Positions 18,587 to 27,845 of a DNA stretch of 46,099 bases are shown one piece after another. Below the pieces are notes generated by a model. That model was given only the letters and a program-made list of their open reading frames with translations. It was not told the DNA's origin and made no database searches. Position 1 is the stretch's first letter; each line of letters opens with the position of its first letter. This DNA comes from CBDHHC01 sp050633205 (GTDB lineage: Bacteria > Pseudomonadota > Alphaproteobacteria > Rhizobiales > CBDHHC01). A program made the translations under genes and the position numbers. The stretch lies in the NCBI GenBank assembly GCA_050633205.1, contig JBOEGA010000030.1:1-46099 (forward strand), in the 5' to 3' direction.

Positions 18587-19729
18587 TTATGATTTATTTT
18601 TGCTTTGGCTAAATTTCAAGATTGCGCTTTTGGCGAGGGCAAGTTGATTAACTTGCTTGCGATAATATTCAACCATCTGTTTTGAATGTCCGGTAATTGC
18701 CTGAATTTCCGAGTCAGTGCATCCGGCTTCCGCCAGAAAACAGCAAGCTGATTTTCTAAGGCCATGTGTCACCAGTCTTTGCCCCTCAAGTGGTTTCATA
18801 ACCTCATGCTGTCGTTGTTTTTGAAGAGCCGCTTGCCATCCACTCTTCCAGGGTTTTCCCTTTGAGTTTGTTAAAATAAATATGCTGCATTTGGGGATTG
18901 TATCGAGAACAGTTTCCAAGTCAGGGTGAATGGGTATGAACAATGGTTTTTTTGTTTTTTGCTGTTTCACTGCAATCATTCCATGTTTTACATCAGCCCA
19001 TTTCATTTTTAATACGTCAGAAACTCGTTGTCCGGTATACAGGCTGATTGCGAGTACACTCCAGATGTGCGGTTTAGCATGCTCCTTAAAAAAATTGATC
19101 TGATCCCATGTCCATGCTTCATATTCACCTTCAGTGGGGAGCATTTTAACACCATAACATGGGTTGGTATCGAGATATTCCATCGGGATACCCCATTTTA
19201 AAAGAGCTGAAAGTGTTCTGACTAGCCGATTGGCTTTATAGGGCGTACTGGAGAATTTGTTACGTAGGGCAAGAATATGCTTGGGTCTAATTCTTGAAAC
19301 GCGGATATTGGCCCACATGTCATGAAATACTGTGTGTGCTTCAGAGTAATCCTTTTGTGTTCGTTCAGCTAACATTCTAAAGGCAATATCATTTTGGTAA
19401 TCATGGATGAGGGCAGCCATGGTACCTTGAGTATATCTATTATCAGTTACGCTGCTTGAGGCTATAAGTTCATTATATTCAGATACATCCATTTCTCCTA
19501 TTTCTATTAGCTTTTTATAATAAAGCTCTAAGGTAACGATCCCCTGGTTATGGAGAGATAACCAGAATTCTTTTTGGTAGGGTGTGCCGGGAAGCTTTTG
19601 GGATATTAGCTTTTCCTTTCTATTTTGTGCTGCCTTACGATTTGGGCGGTAGTACCAGTACTCTTTACCTTTGGATTTTACTTTCGTTACTCCCTTTGGG
19701 AGCTCCATAACGACCTTAACTTTCGACAC
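18587..19729 (-). CDS. Tyrosine recombinase / site-specific integrase
   Basis: 380 residues. Catalytic residues can be placed: R235 in YTGQRVSDVLKMKW, a Lys around 257-260, H322 and R325 in THGLRKSA, H348 in TGHSKQ, and the nucleophile Tyr 355 or 356 in VEYYRKQ. The N-terminal half carries the arm and core-binding domains. It would recombine the element's attP with the tRNA-Arg 3' end. The start overlaps the end of the excisionase-like gene by 14 bases, so both are probably cotranscribed toward the tRNA. Confidence 0.93.
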   Translation of the reverse strand: MSKVKVVMELPKGVTKVKSKGKEYWYYRPNRKAAQNRKEKLISQKLPGTPYQKEFWLSLHNQGIVTLELYYKKLIEIGEMDVSEYNELIASSSVTDNRYTQGTMAALIHDYQNDIAFRMLAERTQKDYSEAHTVFHDMWANIRVSRIRPKHILALRNKFSSTPYKANRLVRTLSALLKWGIPMEYLDTNPCYGVKMLPTEGEYEAWTWDQINFFKEHAKPHIWSVLAISLYTGQRVSDVLKMKWADVKHGMIAVKQQKTKKPLFIPIHPDLETVLDTIPKCSIFILTNSKGKPWKSGWQAALQKQRQHEVMKPLEGQRLVTHGLRKSACCFLAEAGCTDSEIQAITGHSKQMVEYYRKQVNQLALAKSAILKFSQSKNKS

Positions 19730-19985
19730 TATTTATACCTGCCATAATATCATCGGTTTCATTATCGCTATCATGATCGTAGATTTTGTTATTCTTTGCA
19801 ATATAGGCTTCAACTTCGGACCACTGCCAACGTTGATTGCCATCAAAGTCCAAAGAAGCCGGTAGTAGCCCCTTTGATACCATCCGATCTATCACACCAT
19901 CACTCAGTGAGAGTTGCCGCTTGAGCTCTCTTTTGGAAATGTAAGCAGGTAGATTAGATAAAGAAAGTCTTGCAGTCGTGCTCAT
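19716..19985 (-). CDS. AlpA/MerR-type HTH protein, probable excisionase
   Basis: 89 residues from ATG 19985, which has GGGAGA upstream; an earlier in-frame ATG at 20009 is less likely. The central part (YISKRELKRQLSLSDGVIDR to RWQWSEVEAYIA) is the winged helix-turn-helix of HTH_17/AlpA proteins that bind attachment sites or regulate integrase. Overlap with the integrase start supports a recombination-directionality or int-regulating role, which is inferred. Confidence 0.75.
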   Translation of the reverse strand: MSTTARLSLSNLPAYISKRELKRQLSLSDGVIDRMVSKGLLPASLDFDGNQRWQWSEVEAYIAKNNKIYDHDSDNETDDIMAGINSVES

Positions 19986-20063
19986 GACTGATCTCCCAAA
20001 CTTCCACAAAAATATTGGGTCAAATTATCAGGTGAAATTCCGTAAAATGGAATAAGCGAAATT

Positions 20064-20234
20064 GTGCAAAATCGTGATCTATTGGGACGTATTAGTACAC
20101 TTTACGAAAAGGAGCTGTTTAGACAGGAATTACCTATGCATGGCTATCCTGCGCTCCGTGAGGCTGTGCGAGTTGGAGCAAGATTTCTAATTGAAACTAA
20201 AAAATGCATGGAACGTGAGTATTATGATCAGTAA
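20064..20234 (+). CDS. Hypothetical small protein (56 residues)
   Basis: GTG 20064 to TAA 20234. The predicted peptide (LLGRISTLYEKELFRQ in the first half, LREAVRVGARFLIETKKCM in the second) is polar and helical-looking, with protein-like composition. There is no in-frame ATG until codon 25 and no clear ribosome binding site, so it may be a real small gene or a remnant. It is divergent from the excisionase-like gene. I do not recognise it. Confidence 0.35.
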   Translation: MQNRDLLGRISTLYEKELFRQELPMHGYPALREAVRVGARFLIETKKCMEREYYDQ

Positions 20235-20350
20235 TACAAAATGATTTAAAGACCCGTATAAGAGGAAGGTATTTCCACAACCCTGGGTTAGTTGCACCCC
20301 ATCCCAATTTCCGTCATACACGCATCCCCAAAACAAACAGGGAGTACAGT

Positions 20351-20602
20351 ATGCCGAACAAACGCATCAAACCAACCCATGTCCCCGGACCTGACGACTT
20401 TGATTATGACACACTTTTCGCTTCAATCAGGCAGTGCCGGGATCTGATTGTACAATACCGTTCCGCCTGTGGCAGCCAATCGCCGCTTCGTAATGAGAGC
20501 GATGTGCTGCTGGCTCATATGGATGCCTTTGCGCAGCTGACACCGGTGTCAGGCGCTTTAGAGAAGATTAACCCACAATCCCATCCGACAACAAAATGCT
20601 GA
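20351..20602 (+). CDS. Hypothetical protein upstream of the mutasome
   Basis: 83 residues, ATG with GGGAG about seven bases upstream. Proline-rich start, then FDYDTLFASIRQCRDLIVQY, probably helical. No membrane segment and no recognised domain. It precedes the LexA-controlled imuA promoter by only a few bases, so it has its own transcript or is part of element regulation. Confidence 0.6.
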   Translation: MPNKRIKPTHVPGPDDFDYDTLFASIRQCRDLIVQYRSACGSQSPLRNESDVLLAHMDAFAQLTPVSGALEKINPQSHPTTKC

Positions 20603-20611
20603 GAATCTGTC

Positions 20612-20651
20612 TTGACCTTTTGTGTTTTTATATATAGAACAAATAGTGAAC
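20612..20651 (+). promoter_or_regulatory. SOS promoter with alphaproteobacterial LexA box upstream of imuA
   Basis: GAAC-AAATAGT-GAAC at 20637-20651 is an exact GAAC-N7-GAAC, the reverse complement of the direct-repeat LexA box GTTC-N7-GTTC known in alphaproteobacteria. A -35 TTGACC lies at 20612-20617, and 17 bases later the -10 region (TATAGA/TAGAAC) overlaps the box. Bound LexA would therefore block the polymerase. It ends 14 bases before the imuA start codon. Confidence 0.85.
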
Positions 20652-20665
20652 AATGAGAATGCAAA

Positions 20666-21430
20666 ATGACCAGTGCAGCAGAAAAAGCGCGTGATCTCAA
20701 GGCATTGCGGAAACAGATCAATGCCCTTGATTTAGATCGTGTATGTGTAGAAAAACAGCAGACTTCTCCTGATCCGGAACATATGTTGAAGCATGGTTTT
20801 CATGAATGTGTCGGGCGGGATGAGCAGGATTTTTCGACAGTTCTCGGGTTTGCACTGGCTGCCGCCGGGAGAATGCAAAAGGATTTAAGCAAGCCTGTTC
20901 TGGTGTGTTCACTGGCTGATAATGCGCAGGAATATGGTGCGCTTTATCCATGTGGCCTGTCTGCCTTCGGGATTGATTTTGCGGATATTCTGTCGGTTGA
21001 GGTGCGCAAGGAGCAGGATCTGTACTGGGTTGCGGAAGAATGTCTATCTTCTGATGCCTTATCGGCAGTTATTCTGACCGGAGGCTATAAGGAAAAGACT
21101 TATGATTTTACGATCAGCCGCCGCCTGAAGTTGCGTTCTGAGGAAAGTTCTATTCCGCTTTATCTGATACGGAACTGGAAGCAGTCTGATGCAACGGCGG
21201 CCAATGGGCGATGGCGCGTCAGACGAATGGAAAGTACTGAAAATGCACTTGTAACCCCGGGAAGGGCACTTCCCGGATTGCCCCGGTTTCAGGTGCAACT
21301 GGAAAAGCCTGTCTCGTCATCAAATCAGGTCTGGATATATGAGTATGACGCAACGTGTGGTTTCCGTCTGGCTGCCCCACTGGCAAACAGACCGCCTCGA
21401 AAGGCAAAAACAATCCGGCGCGCCGCGTGA
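20666..21430 (+). CDS. imuA: ImuA, RecA/SulA-like mutasome factor
   Basis: 254 residues. RecA-fold-like ImuA: N-terminal LKALRKQINALD, then HECVGRDEQDFSTVLGFALA, and a later core with ISRRLKLRSEESSIPLYLIR and RWRVRRM. ImuA works with ImuB and the error-prone polymerase DnaE2 in SOS-induced translesion synthesis. It directly follows a LexA box. The imuB start lies inside its last 92 bases in another frame, so the cassette is tightly packed. Confidence 0.9.
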   Translation: MTSAAEKARDLKALRKQINALDLDRVCVEKQQTSPDPEHMLKHGFHECVGRDEQDFSTVLGFALAAAGRMQKDLSKPVLVCSLADNAQEYGALYPCGLSAFGIDFADILSVEVRKEQDLYWVAEECLSSDALSAVILTGGYKEKTYDFTISRRLKLRSEESSIPLYLIRNWKQSDATAANGRWRVRRMESTENALVTPGRALPGLPRFQVQLEKPVSSSNQVWIYEYDATCGFRLAAPLANRPPRKAKTIRRAA

Positions 21431-22865
21431 GCCTCTGGTTCTCTATCTGCCTGAAAAAGGTGGTGATCGGGTTGTGGCCCTGAACCGGGAAGCTGAGAAG
21501 CAGGGTTTGAAAAAAGGCAAGCTTCTGACAGATTCAAAAGCCGTTCTGCCCTCCCTTCAGGCACTTCCGGCTGATCCTCTCAATGCAGCACTTGATCTTG
21601 AAAAACTGGCCCGATGGTGTGTGCGGTTTGCGCCGTGGATTTCTGTTGATGAGCCTGACGGGTTATGGATGGATGTCACCGGAGTACCTCATCTGTTTGG
21701 TGGTGAGCTTAAGTTTCTTCAACATCTGAAACAGCATTTTAACAGACTGAAGCTCAATGCCCGTATAGCCATTGCCGATACGCCGGGTGCCGCATGGCCC
21801 TTTGCGCGATTTAGCCGGGATGTTTTGTCCTGTATTCCTTCCGGTCAGCAGAAACAGCTTGGCTATCATTTGCCTGTTCAGGCTTTGCGGATTACAGGTC
21901 AGCAGGCCGGACAGCTCTATCGCCTGGGCTTGCGAAAACTCGGGCAGCTTTATGATATATCAGCACACAATTTCCGCCCCCGCTTTGGCAAGCTGCTTAT
22001 TCAGCGCCTGGAACAGTTTCTGTATCCATCACGCGAAACACTATCTCCATTAATCCCGGAACCGGATTATTGTTCTTCCTTTGGTTTGCCAGAACCGGTT
22101 AGCCGAATTGAAGATATCCGTGCATCCGCCGACCTGTTAATCAAGCGTGTTTGTAAGCAGCTTATGAAAGATGGCAAGGGCGCCAGCATCTTCACGCTCA
22201 TTCTGCATGGTGTGGATGGCAGCTGTGATACGGTTATAATCAGAACCAGTGAAGCAACTAAAAGTGATGACCATGTCCGTCATCTTTTTAAAGAACGCCT
22301 GAATAGTCTGGAAAATAGTTTCAGCAAAACGCCCGAGATTGATGCCTTTTCTCTTTATGCCGATGAAGTGTCTGCGCTGAAAACGAAGCAGTCTGATCTG
22401 GCTGGAAAGAATACGGATAATAGTGGGCTGCCGCATCTGATAGATAGATTAAGTGCCCGTCTGGGTAGTAAGGCTGTCCGCAAATACAGTATCGAGGAAC
22501 GGCACATCCCTGAGAAAACCGTGCAAACTGTTTCTCCTAATGAAGCCATAAAACCTGCCAGTCTCCCTGATGGCAAAAGACCCATCCTGCTCTTCTCGAG
22601 GCCGGAAATGATCAGGGCGATTTCAGAAGTACCTGACTATCCGCCACGGCGTTTCGAATGGAGATACCGGACCTATCATGTGACAAAAGCAGAAGGCCCG
22701 GAGCGTATTTCTCCGGAATGGTGGCAATCTTCTTCTAAGTTTCTGACACGGGACTATTACACAGTCGAAGATGAAACCGGAGCGCGGTTCTGGCTATTCA
22801 GAGAAGGGCTTTTCTTGCGTGAAACACAATCTCCACAATGGTTCATTCATGGTGTGTTCTCATGA
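21339..22865 (+). CDS. imuB: ImuB, catalytically inactive Y-family polymerase homologue
   Basis: 508 residues. The Y-family fold is recognisable in APWISVDEPDGLWMDVTGVP and in the little-finger region, but the N-terminal metal-binding DxD of active polymerases is replaced by SVWLPHWQTDRL, as usual for ImuB. ImuB bridges DnaE2, ImuA and the beta clamp. The start is ATG 21339 or 21345, both inside imuA. Its stop overlaps the dnaE2 start as ATGA at 22862-22865. Confidence 0.93.
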   Translation: MSMTQRVVSVWLPHWQTDRLERQKQSGAPREPLVLYLPEKGGDRVVALNREAEKQGLKKGKLLTDSKAVLPSLQALPADPLNAALDLEKLARWCVRFAPWISVDEPDGLWMDVTGVPHLFGGELKFLQHLKQHFNRLKLNARIAIADTPGAAWPFARFSRDVLSCIPSGQQKQLGYHLPVQALRITGQQAGQLYRLGLRKLGQLYDISAHNFRPRFGKLLIQRLEQFLYPSRETLSPLIPEPDYCSSFGLPEPVSRIEDIRASADLLIKRVCKQLMKDGKGASIFTLILHGVDGSCDTVIIRTSEATKSDDHVRHLFKERLNSLENSFSKTPEIDAFSLYADEVSALKTKQSDLAGKNTDNSGLPHLIDRLSARLGSKAVRKYSIEERHIPEKTVQTVSPNEAIKPASLPDGKRPILLFSRPEMIRAISEVPDYPPRRFEWRYRTYHVTKAEGPERISPEWWQSSSKFLTRDYYTVEDETGARFWLFREGLFLRETQSPQWFIHGVFS

Positions 22866-25800
22866 CGCCTTATGCCGAACTTGTAGCTGCCAGTAATTTC
22901 AGTTTCCTGCGGGGCGCCTCCCATCCGCAGGAAATGGTCCTGATGGCAAAAGCGCTTGGCCTGTCCGCCATTGCTATTACGGATATCAATTCATTTGCAG
23001 GCATTGTTCGTGCTCATAAACAAGCAAAAGAAAGTGGGATACAGTTTATTCCCGGAACGCGGCTTGTTCTGCAGGATGGTGTTGAGCTGGCCTGCCTTCC
23101 GAAAAATAGAAAAGCCTATGGTCGCTTATGTGAGCTGCTGACAATGGGCAATCGAAGGGCCGGGAAAGGGGAATGTTTTCTATGGTTGGATGAGGTTATC
23201 AATTTTGGGGAAGGTCTGGTCTTTATATCCCTTCCATCATCGGATCATAACAGCAAAGCCATTGAGATTTTATCTCAGCATTTTCCCAATAACATCTATA
23301 TCGGCGTCCCTCTTCGTTTTGATGGCCGCGATGCACAACGATTAGCAGAATGGGCTTTGCTATCCGATGACCTGCAGGTTCCTATGGTTGCCGTCGGGGA
23401 CTGTCTTTATCATGCACCTGAACGAAGGCCATTGCAGGATGTCGTGACCTGTATCCGTGAGAAAAGCACTATACGAGAAGCCGGGTACAGGCTGAATGCC
23501 AATGCGGAACGTCACCTGAAAAACCCGGATGAAATTGCCAGACTCTATCGCGGCTATGAAGAGGCTGTTGCAAGAACAGTTACAATTGCAGAACAGTGCC
23601 AGTTCTCTATGGAGGAACTGCAATATGAATATCCGGACGAACCCTATACCCCCTATCACTCCCCGCAAGCTGCTCTGACGGCATGGACATGGGAAGGGGC
23701 AAAGGGGCGATACCCCGATGGTATCCCGGAAAAGGTCAGACAGAATATAGAACATGAACTGGAACTGATCTCGGAGCTGAATTATGCCCGCTATTTTCTG
23801 ACAGTCTATGATCTCGTCCGTTTTGCCCGTTCCAAAAACATCCTCTGTCAGGGGCGCGGCTCTGCCGCTAATTCCTCTGTCTGTTATTGCCTCGGCATTA
23901 CCTCTGTTGACCCGGCAGAAATTGATCTCCTGTTTGAACGTTTTGTTTCTGCCGAACGGGATGAACCGCCAGATATTGATGTGGACTTTGAGCATGAACG
24001 TCGAGAAGAAGTCATCCAGTATGTCTATGAAAAATACGGGCGAAACCGGGCTGGCATTGCGGCTACAGTTATCACCTATCGCTCCCGAAGTGCTGTCCGC
24101 GAAGTCGGCAAGGCGCTTGGTCTGTCACAGGATGTAATTGGTGCGTTAAGCGGAACAGTCTGGGGCCAGTCCTCCCGAGGCGTTGATCCGGCACATTTTA
24201 AAGAGATAGGCCTTGATGCCTCCGACAGGCTGCTGCAACAGACCATCCACCTTACAGAAGAACTGATCGGCTTCCCCCGTCACCTCAGCCAGCATACAGG
24301 CGGTTTTGTAATTACCCGTGGAACGCTCGACAGCATCATCCCCATCGCCAATGCTGCCATGCCGGAGCGAACATATGTGGAATGGGACAAGGATGATCTG
24401 GAAACGCTCGGCATGCTCAAGATTGATGTGTTGGCATTAGGTATGCTGACCTGTATCCGTAAAGGCTTTGACCTTCTTAAAAATCATTACAATACCCCTC
24501 ATTCACTGGCTTCTATCCCGCAGAAAGATGAAGCAACCTATGACATGATCTGCAAGGCTGATACCGTCGGTGTCTTCCAGATAGAAAGCCGCGCCCAGAT
24601 GAGTATGCTGCCCCGCCTGCGCCCACGGAACTTCTATGATCTTGTTATTGAAGTTGCAATTGTACGCCCCGGCCCTATACAGGGCGACATGGTGCATCCA
24701 TATTTGCGCCGCCGTCAGGGGATAGAACCTGTCAGCTATCCGACAGAAGAATTGCGTCAGGTTTTACAGAAAACCCTTGGCATCCCCTTGTTTCAGGAAC
24801 AGGCTATGAAGATCGCCATCGTCGCTGCCGGATTTACACCGGGCGAGGCAGATGGTCTGCGCCGGGCAATGGCAACCTTTCGCAAGACCGGAACCATTCA
24901 AAATTTCCGAGAAAAAATGATATCAGGCATGACGCAGCGCGGCTATGACAAAGAGTTTGCAGAACGCTGCTTCAGGCAGATAGAAGGCTTTGGTGAATAC
25001 GGCTTCCCGGAAAGTCATGCCGCCAGCTTCTCCCTTCTGGTTTACGTTTCCGCCTGGATGAAATGCCATTACCCGGAAGTTTTCGCCTGCGCCATGCTCA
25101 ACAGCCAGCCCATGGGCTTTTATGCCCCGGCTCAAATTGTACGGGACTTGCAGGATCATGACGGTAAGGTTCGCCCTGTGGATATCAACTACAGCAATTG
25201 GGATTGCACTCTTGAGCCATCCAACCACAAACGCGGCTTTGCTTTGCGTCTCGGCTTGCGACAGATAAAGGGCTTCTCTCCAGATAATGCCGATCTGATT
25301 ATGAAGACCAGAGGTCATGGCTATAAAAACATAAATGATTTCGCTCTGCGGACGGCTCTGTCACCGGATGCCCTCAACAGGCTGGCTGATGCCGATGCCT
25401 TTCGCTCAATCAATCTGGATCGCAGACAAGCCCTATGGGAAGTCTCCCGCTATCATGAAACAGGGACACTGGCCGAAATGCTCGAAGGCCTACCACTGTT
25501 TGAAACATCAAAAGCCAATCCTCTCCCTGAAGAACCGGACGTCACCCTGCCGGAAATGAAAATCGGAGAACATGTCCTGCTGGACTACGCCACAGTCCGC
25601 ATGTCCCTCAAAGCACACCCAATGAAACTCCTGCGCCCCTATTTTTACAAAAGAAACTACATCCAGGCAAAAGATCTCCAGACGCTCCCAGTAGGCAGAA
25701 ATTACAACATAGCCGGAATAGTCCTGGTCCGCCAACGTCCGGGCAGCGCCAGCGGGGTGATTTTCGCGACGCTTGAGGACGAGACGGGTATTGCGAATAT

Positions 25801-26014
25801 AGTCATCTGGCCAAAGACATTTGTGAAGTTCAGGCGTATTGCTATGACATCACGATTGCTTGGCGTTTATGGGCGACTGGAGCGTGAGCAGGATGTTGTG
25901 CATGTGATTGCTCATAACTTGCGGGATGAGAGTCACTTGCTTGAAATGTTGCATGATGTTGAGGATGACCGGGCTGGGCATGGGGTGTTGCCTAAGGGGC
26001 GGAATTTTCATTGA
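22862..26014 (+). CDS. dnaE2: Error-prone DNA polymerase III alpha DnaE2 (ImuC)
   Basis: 1050 residues, full length. N-terminal PHP domain begins TPYAELVAASNFSFLRGASH, the DnaE2-type opening. The C-family polymerase core includes QGRGSAANSSVCYCLGIT and DEPPDIDVDFEHERREEVIQ with the acidic catalytic residues. Fingers and tandem HhH follow (GFGEYGFPESHAASFSLLVY), then an OB fold (NYNIAGIVLVRQRPGSASG). It is the mutagenic polymerase of the SOS mutasome. ATG 22862 overlaps the imuB stop; the frame is open upstream but inside imuB. Confidence 0.96.
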   Translation: MTPYAELVAASNFSFLRGASHPQEMVLMAKALGLSAIAITDINSFAGIVRAHKQAKESGIQFIPGTRLVLQDGVELACLPKNRKAYGRLCELLTMGNRRAGKGECFLWLDEVINFGEGLVFISLPSSDHNSKAIEILSQHFPNNIYIGVPLRFDGRDAQRLAEWALLSDDLQVPMVAVGDCLYHAPERRPLQDVVTCIREKSTIREAGYRLNANAERHLKNPDEIARLYRGYEEAVARTVTIAEQCQFSMEELQYEYPDEPYTPYHSPQAALTAWTWEGAKGRYPDGIPEKVRQNIEHELELISELNYARYFLTVYDLVRFARSKNILCQGRGSAANSSVCYCLGITSVDPAEIDLLFERFVSAERDEPPDIDVDFEHERREEVIQYVYEKYGRNRAGIAATVITYRSRSAVREVGKALGLSQDVIGALSGTVWGQSSRGVDPAHFKEIGLDASDRLLQQTIHLTEELIGFPRHLSQHTGGFVITRGTLDSIIPIANAAMPERTYVEWDKDDLETLGMLKIDVLALGMLTCIRKGFDLLKNHYNTPHSLASIPQKDEATYDMICKADTVGVFQIESRAQMSMLPRLRPRNFYDLVIEVAIVRPGPIQGDMVHPYLRRRQGIEPVSYPTEELRQVLQKTLGIPLFQEQAMKIAIVAAGFTPGEADGLRRAMATFRKTGTIQNFREKMISGMTQRGYDKEFAERCFRQIEGFGEYGFPESHAASFSLLVYVSAWMKCHYPEVFACAMLNSQPMGFYAPAQIVRDLQDHDGKVRPVDINYSNWDCTLEPSNHKRGFALRLGLRQIKGFSPDNADLIMKTRGHGYKNINDFALRTALSPDALNRLADADAFRSINLDRRQALWEVSRYHETGTLAEMLEGLPLFETSKANPLPEEPDVTLPEMKIGEHVLLDYATVRMSLKAHPMKLLRPYFYKRNYIQAKDLQTLPVGRNYNIAGIVLVRQRPGSASGVIFATLEDETGIANIVIWPKTFVKFRRIAMTSRLLGVYGRLEREQDVVHVIAHNLRDESHLLEMLHDVEDDRAGHGVLPKGRNFH

Positions 26015-26120
26015 GGGATATACGCTAATTACGATAAATACTCTCGTTATTATTAGCCGTCCGGCCTGCCCCACCTTGCCATTTTCTGTATCCCTGCCAG
26101 ACTGCATCCTTATTTTCCAA

Positions 26121-26136
26121 TTATTAGATCTAATAA
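26121..26136. repeat. 16-bp perfect palindrome
   Basis: TTATTAGATCTAATAA reads the same on both strands. It lies 107 bases beyond dnaE2 and 19 bases before the transposase remnant. It could be an operator or the trace of a mobile element end; it lacks the GC stem of a terminator. Confidence 0.5.
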
Positions 26137-26154
26137 TAGACCTATCATAGTGGC

Positions 26155-26280
26155 ATGATGAAGCGAATTGAAGTTATTACAGGTAAAGAGCGGTGTCGGT
26201 TCTGGTCGGAAGCGGATATGCCGGGGGTGACACAGAAGGACGTGGCTCGCCAACGACACCTTTTTCTTCAAGCTGCTTAA
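26155..26280 (+). pseudogene. Decayed IS66-type TnpA (OrfA) fragment
   Basis: 41 codons from ATG 26155. The start KRIEVITGKERCRFWSE and the part PGVTQKDVARQ match the N-terminal pattern of IS66-family OrfA (EVITG.ER.R.WS ... PG..VS.VAR). The segment between them is shortened, and after VARQ the frame shifts into unrelated residues and stops. No OrfB/OrfC and no inverted repeats are visible nearby. A short ORF (26281-26373, starting MSDTKEHKAENK) follows directly and is not recognisable. Confidence 0.55.
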
Positions 26281-26375
26281 ATGTCAGACACAAAAGAACA
26301 TAAGGCAGAAAATAAACCGCAGGGCTTAGACCCAGCTCAAAAGCTCTCGCTATTCGCCTCCAAAGTCCTGTAAAG

Positions 26376-27446
26376 TCAGTATTTAAAGCAATTATTCGCA
26401 ACAAAGAGTAATGATTCTTTGCTTTCTGGCAGCGGTGCAACTACCCGTATTTCCTTAAATGGCTTTTTCATACCGAGTTCAAACATCACTGTTTTTCTTG
26501 ATTTGAGTACAGGGATTGTCTCGCGCTTTGGCAGCTTACCGGTAATGACGAAATTCTTCTTGTCAGCAATAGATATAGATAAGGCTTTGGTTGTGAACCG
26601 ATAGCTTTGCCCATCAAGGTTGATTTTTGCGTACTTGAGGTTTGATATTAGTTGTGACACCTGTCCCGGCAACGAAAGTGCAAAATAGAGTTTTCCAGGG
26701 TTGTTTTCCTTGCAAAATAACGTCACTTGGGCTGCTTTTTCGTGATCACTAATGGGTCTCACAAATGCATAGTATCCAGCTTTGGCAATGCCGACACGCC
26801 ATGACAGTGTCGGCAGTAACTTCTTCCCAGTTATAATTTCGATAGGACAGGCGTCAATCGGGCCGTTTTTTTTATGTGTTTCAAATATATGCTTCGTTAA
26901 ACCCCAGCACTCAGCTGCCAATCGGTCCAACCACAATACTTTACCAGGTAGTACAGCTTTCATGAATGAATGAACACTACCATAGGACACCCCTCTGGTG
27001 AGGGCCAATCTGGCAATTTCTTTGTTACAGAATTCGGAAGCCTGACCAGTCACTGCAGAAAAACAACTGTGAAAGCCAAGTAAGCCACCTTCTTCAACCG
27101 TCCGAACTTTACCCGCGATAAATACCACTGCGCTGCAGGCTGAGGCGCAACGATCCCCACCTTTGACAATGGTATGAAAATCTAATTCTCTGATTGTGTC
27201 TGCCAATTTGATCGCCTCCACGACCAATCCTCCTTCACTATTCAGAGATAGGAGGCGATATGAATGTGGTAATAGCTTTGCATATGGTGCGAGTTTTTTG
27301 AGTGTATCGGCATCACCAATTTCTATTGGTCCGCTGGCTTCCAGTACCGGAAATCCTTCAAAGACACCAAACTGAAACGTCATAGCTTGTGCATCAGCTA
27401 TCCAAAATAACGAAAGAAAAATTATGCAACTTGCACAGCGTTTCAT
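26376..27446 (-). CDS. Exported ClpP/crotonase-fold protein (COG3904-like), putative periplasmic serine peptidase
   Basis: 356 residues. A signal peptide (MKRCASCIIFLSLFWIADAQA) predicts export. The N-terminal half has the ClpP-like pattern: SLNSEGG at 67-73, CASAC at 100-104 with S102 at the nucleophile place, and LGFHS with H126. The C-terminal about 150 residues are beta-rich and not recognised. Family members of this periplasmic type are predicted peptidases with no known substrate. It is oriented opposite to dnaE2 and opposite to the next secreted protein. AAGAG lies about nine bases before the ATG. Confidence 0.75.
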   Translation of the reverse strand: MKRCASCIIFLSLFWIADAQAMTFQFGVFEGFPVLEASGPIEIGDADTLKKLAPYAKLLPHSYRLLSLNSEGGLVVEAIKLADTIRELDFHTIVKGGDRCASACSAVVFIAGKVRTVEEGGLLGFHSCFSAVTGQASEFCNKEIARLALTRGVSYGSVHSFMKAVLPGKVLWLDRLAAECWGLTKHIFETHKKNGPIDACPIEIITGKKLLPTLSWRVGIAKAGYYAFVRPISDHEKAAQVTLFCKENNPGKLYFALSLPGQVSQLISNLKYAKINLDGQSYRFTTKALSISIADKKNFVITGKLPKRETIPVLKSRKTVMFELGMKKPFKEIRVVAPLPESKESLLFVANNCFKY

Positions 27447-27845
27447 ATTACTTACTCTTCAATACAATATGTTCATTAAGGTTAATTCGTTGAGAGTACT
27501 AAAAGTGGCCATACATGTACAAAAAAATCTATTCTCTCATTCAAGAAGTAATTTCAGATGGATGCTTTCGAGGATATTGCTTTCGATCGGGCCGCTGAAC
27601 TTCTGAACGGCAGTTGTTGAGGGTAGTTCAGAATGAAAATTGCTGTTCTCATAGTCAAAACTTGATCCATAACCGCCCTTACGTTCACTACAGCGCTATC
27701 TTGTAAAATGACTTGCCTAATTTAGTCCTGAGAAACTTGCTACCCAAAAGTGATAAGGATGAATTTCTTCCTTGGGATATTGATTTTTGTGACACTATTC
27801 CTATAAACTCCAACTGTTTATATTTATTTTTTTAAGGTAATGAAT
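27447..27845. other. AT-rich divergent spacer
   Basis: About 400 bases between two divergent genes for exported proteins; both promoters should lie here. An 8-bp inverted repeat (TTCTGAAC at 27601-27608 with GTTCAGAA at 27626-27633) is present. A 20-codon ORF around 27558 has no recognisable product. No other gene is supported. Confidence 0.4.

Noticed and set aside
26177..26440. Minus-strand 87-codon ORF opposite the transposase remnant
   Set aside because: It overlaps the end of the ClpP-fold gene, has no ribosome binding site, and the plus strand explains part of the region.
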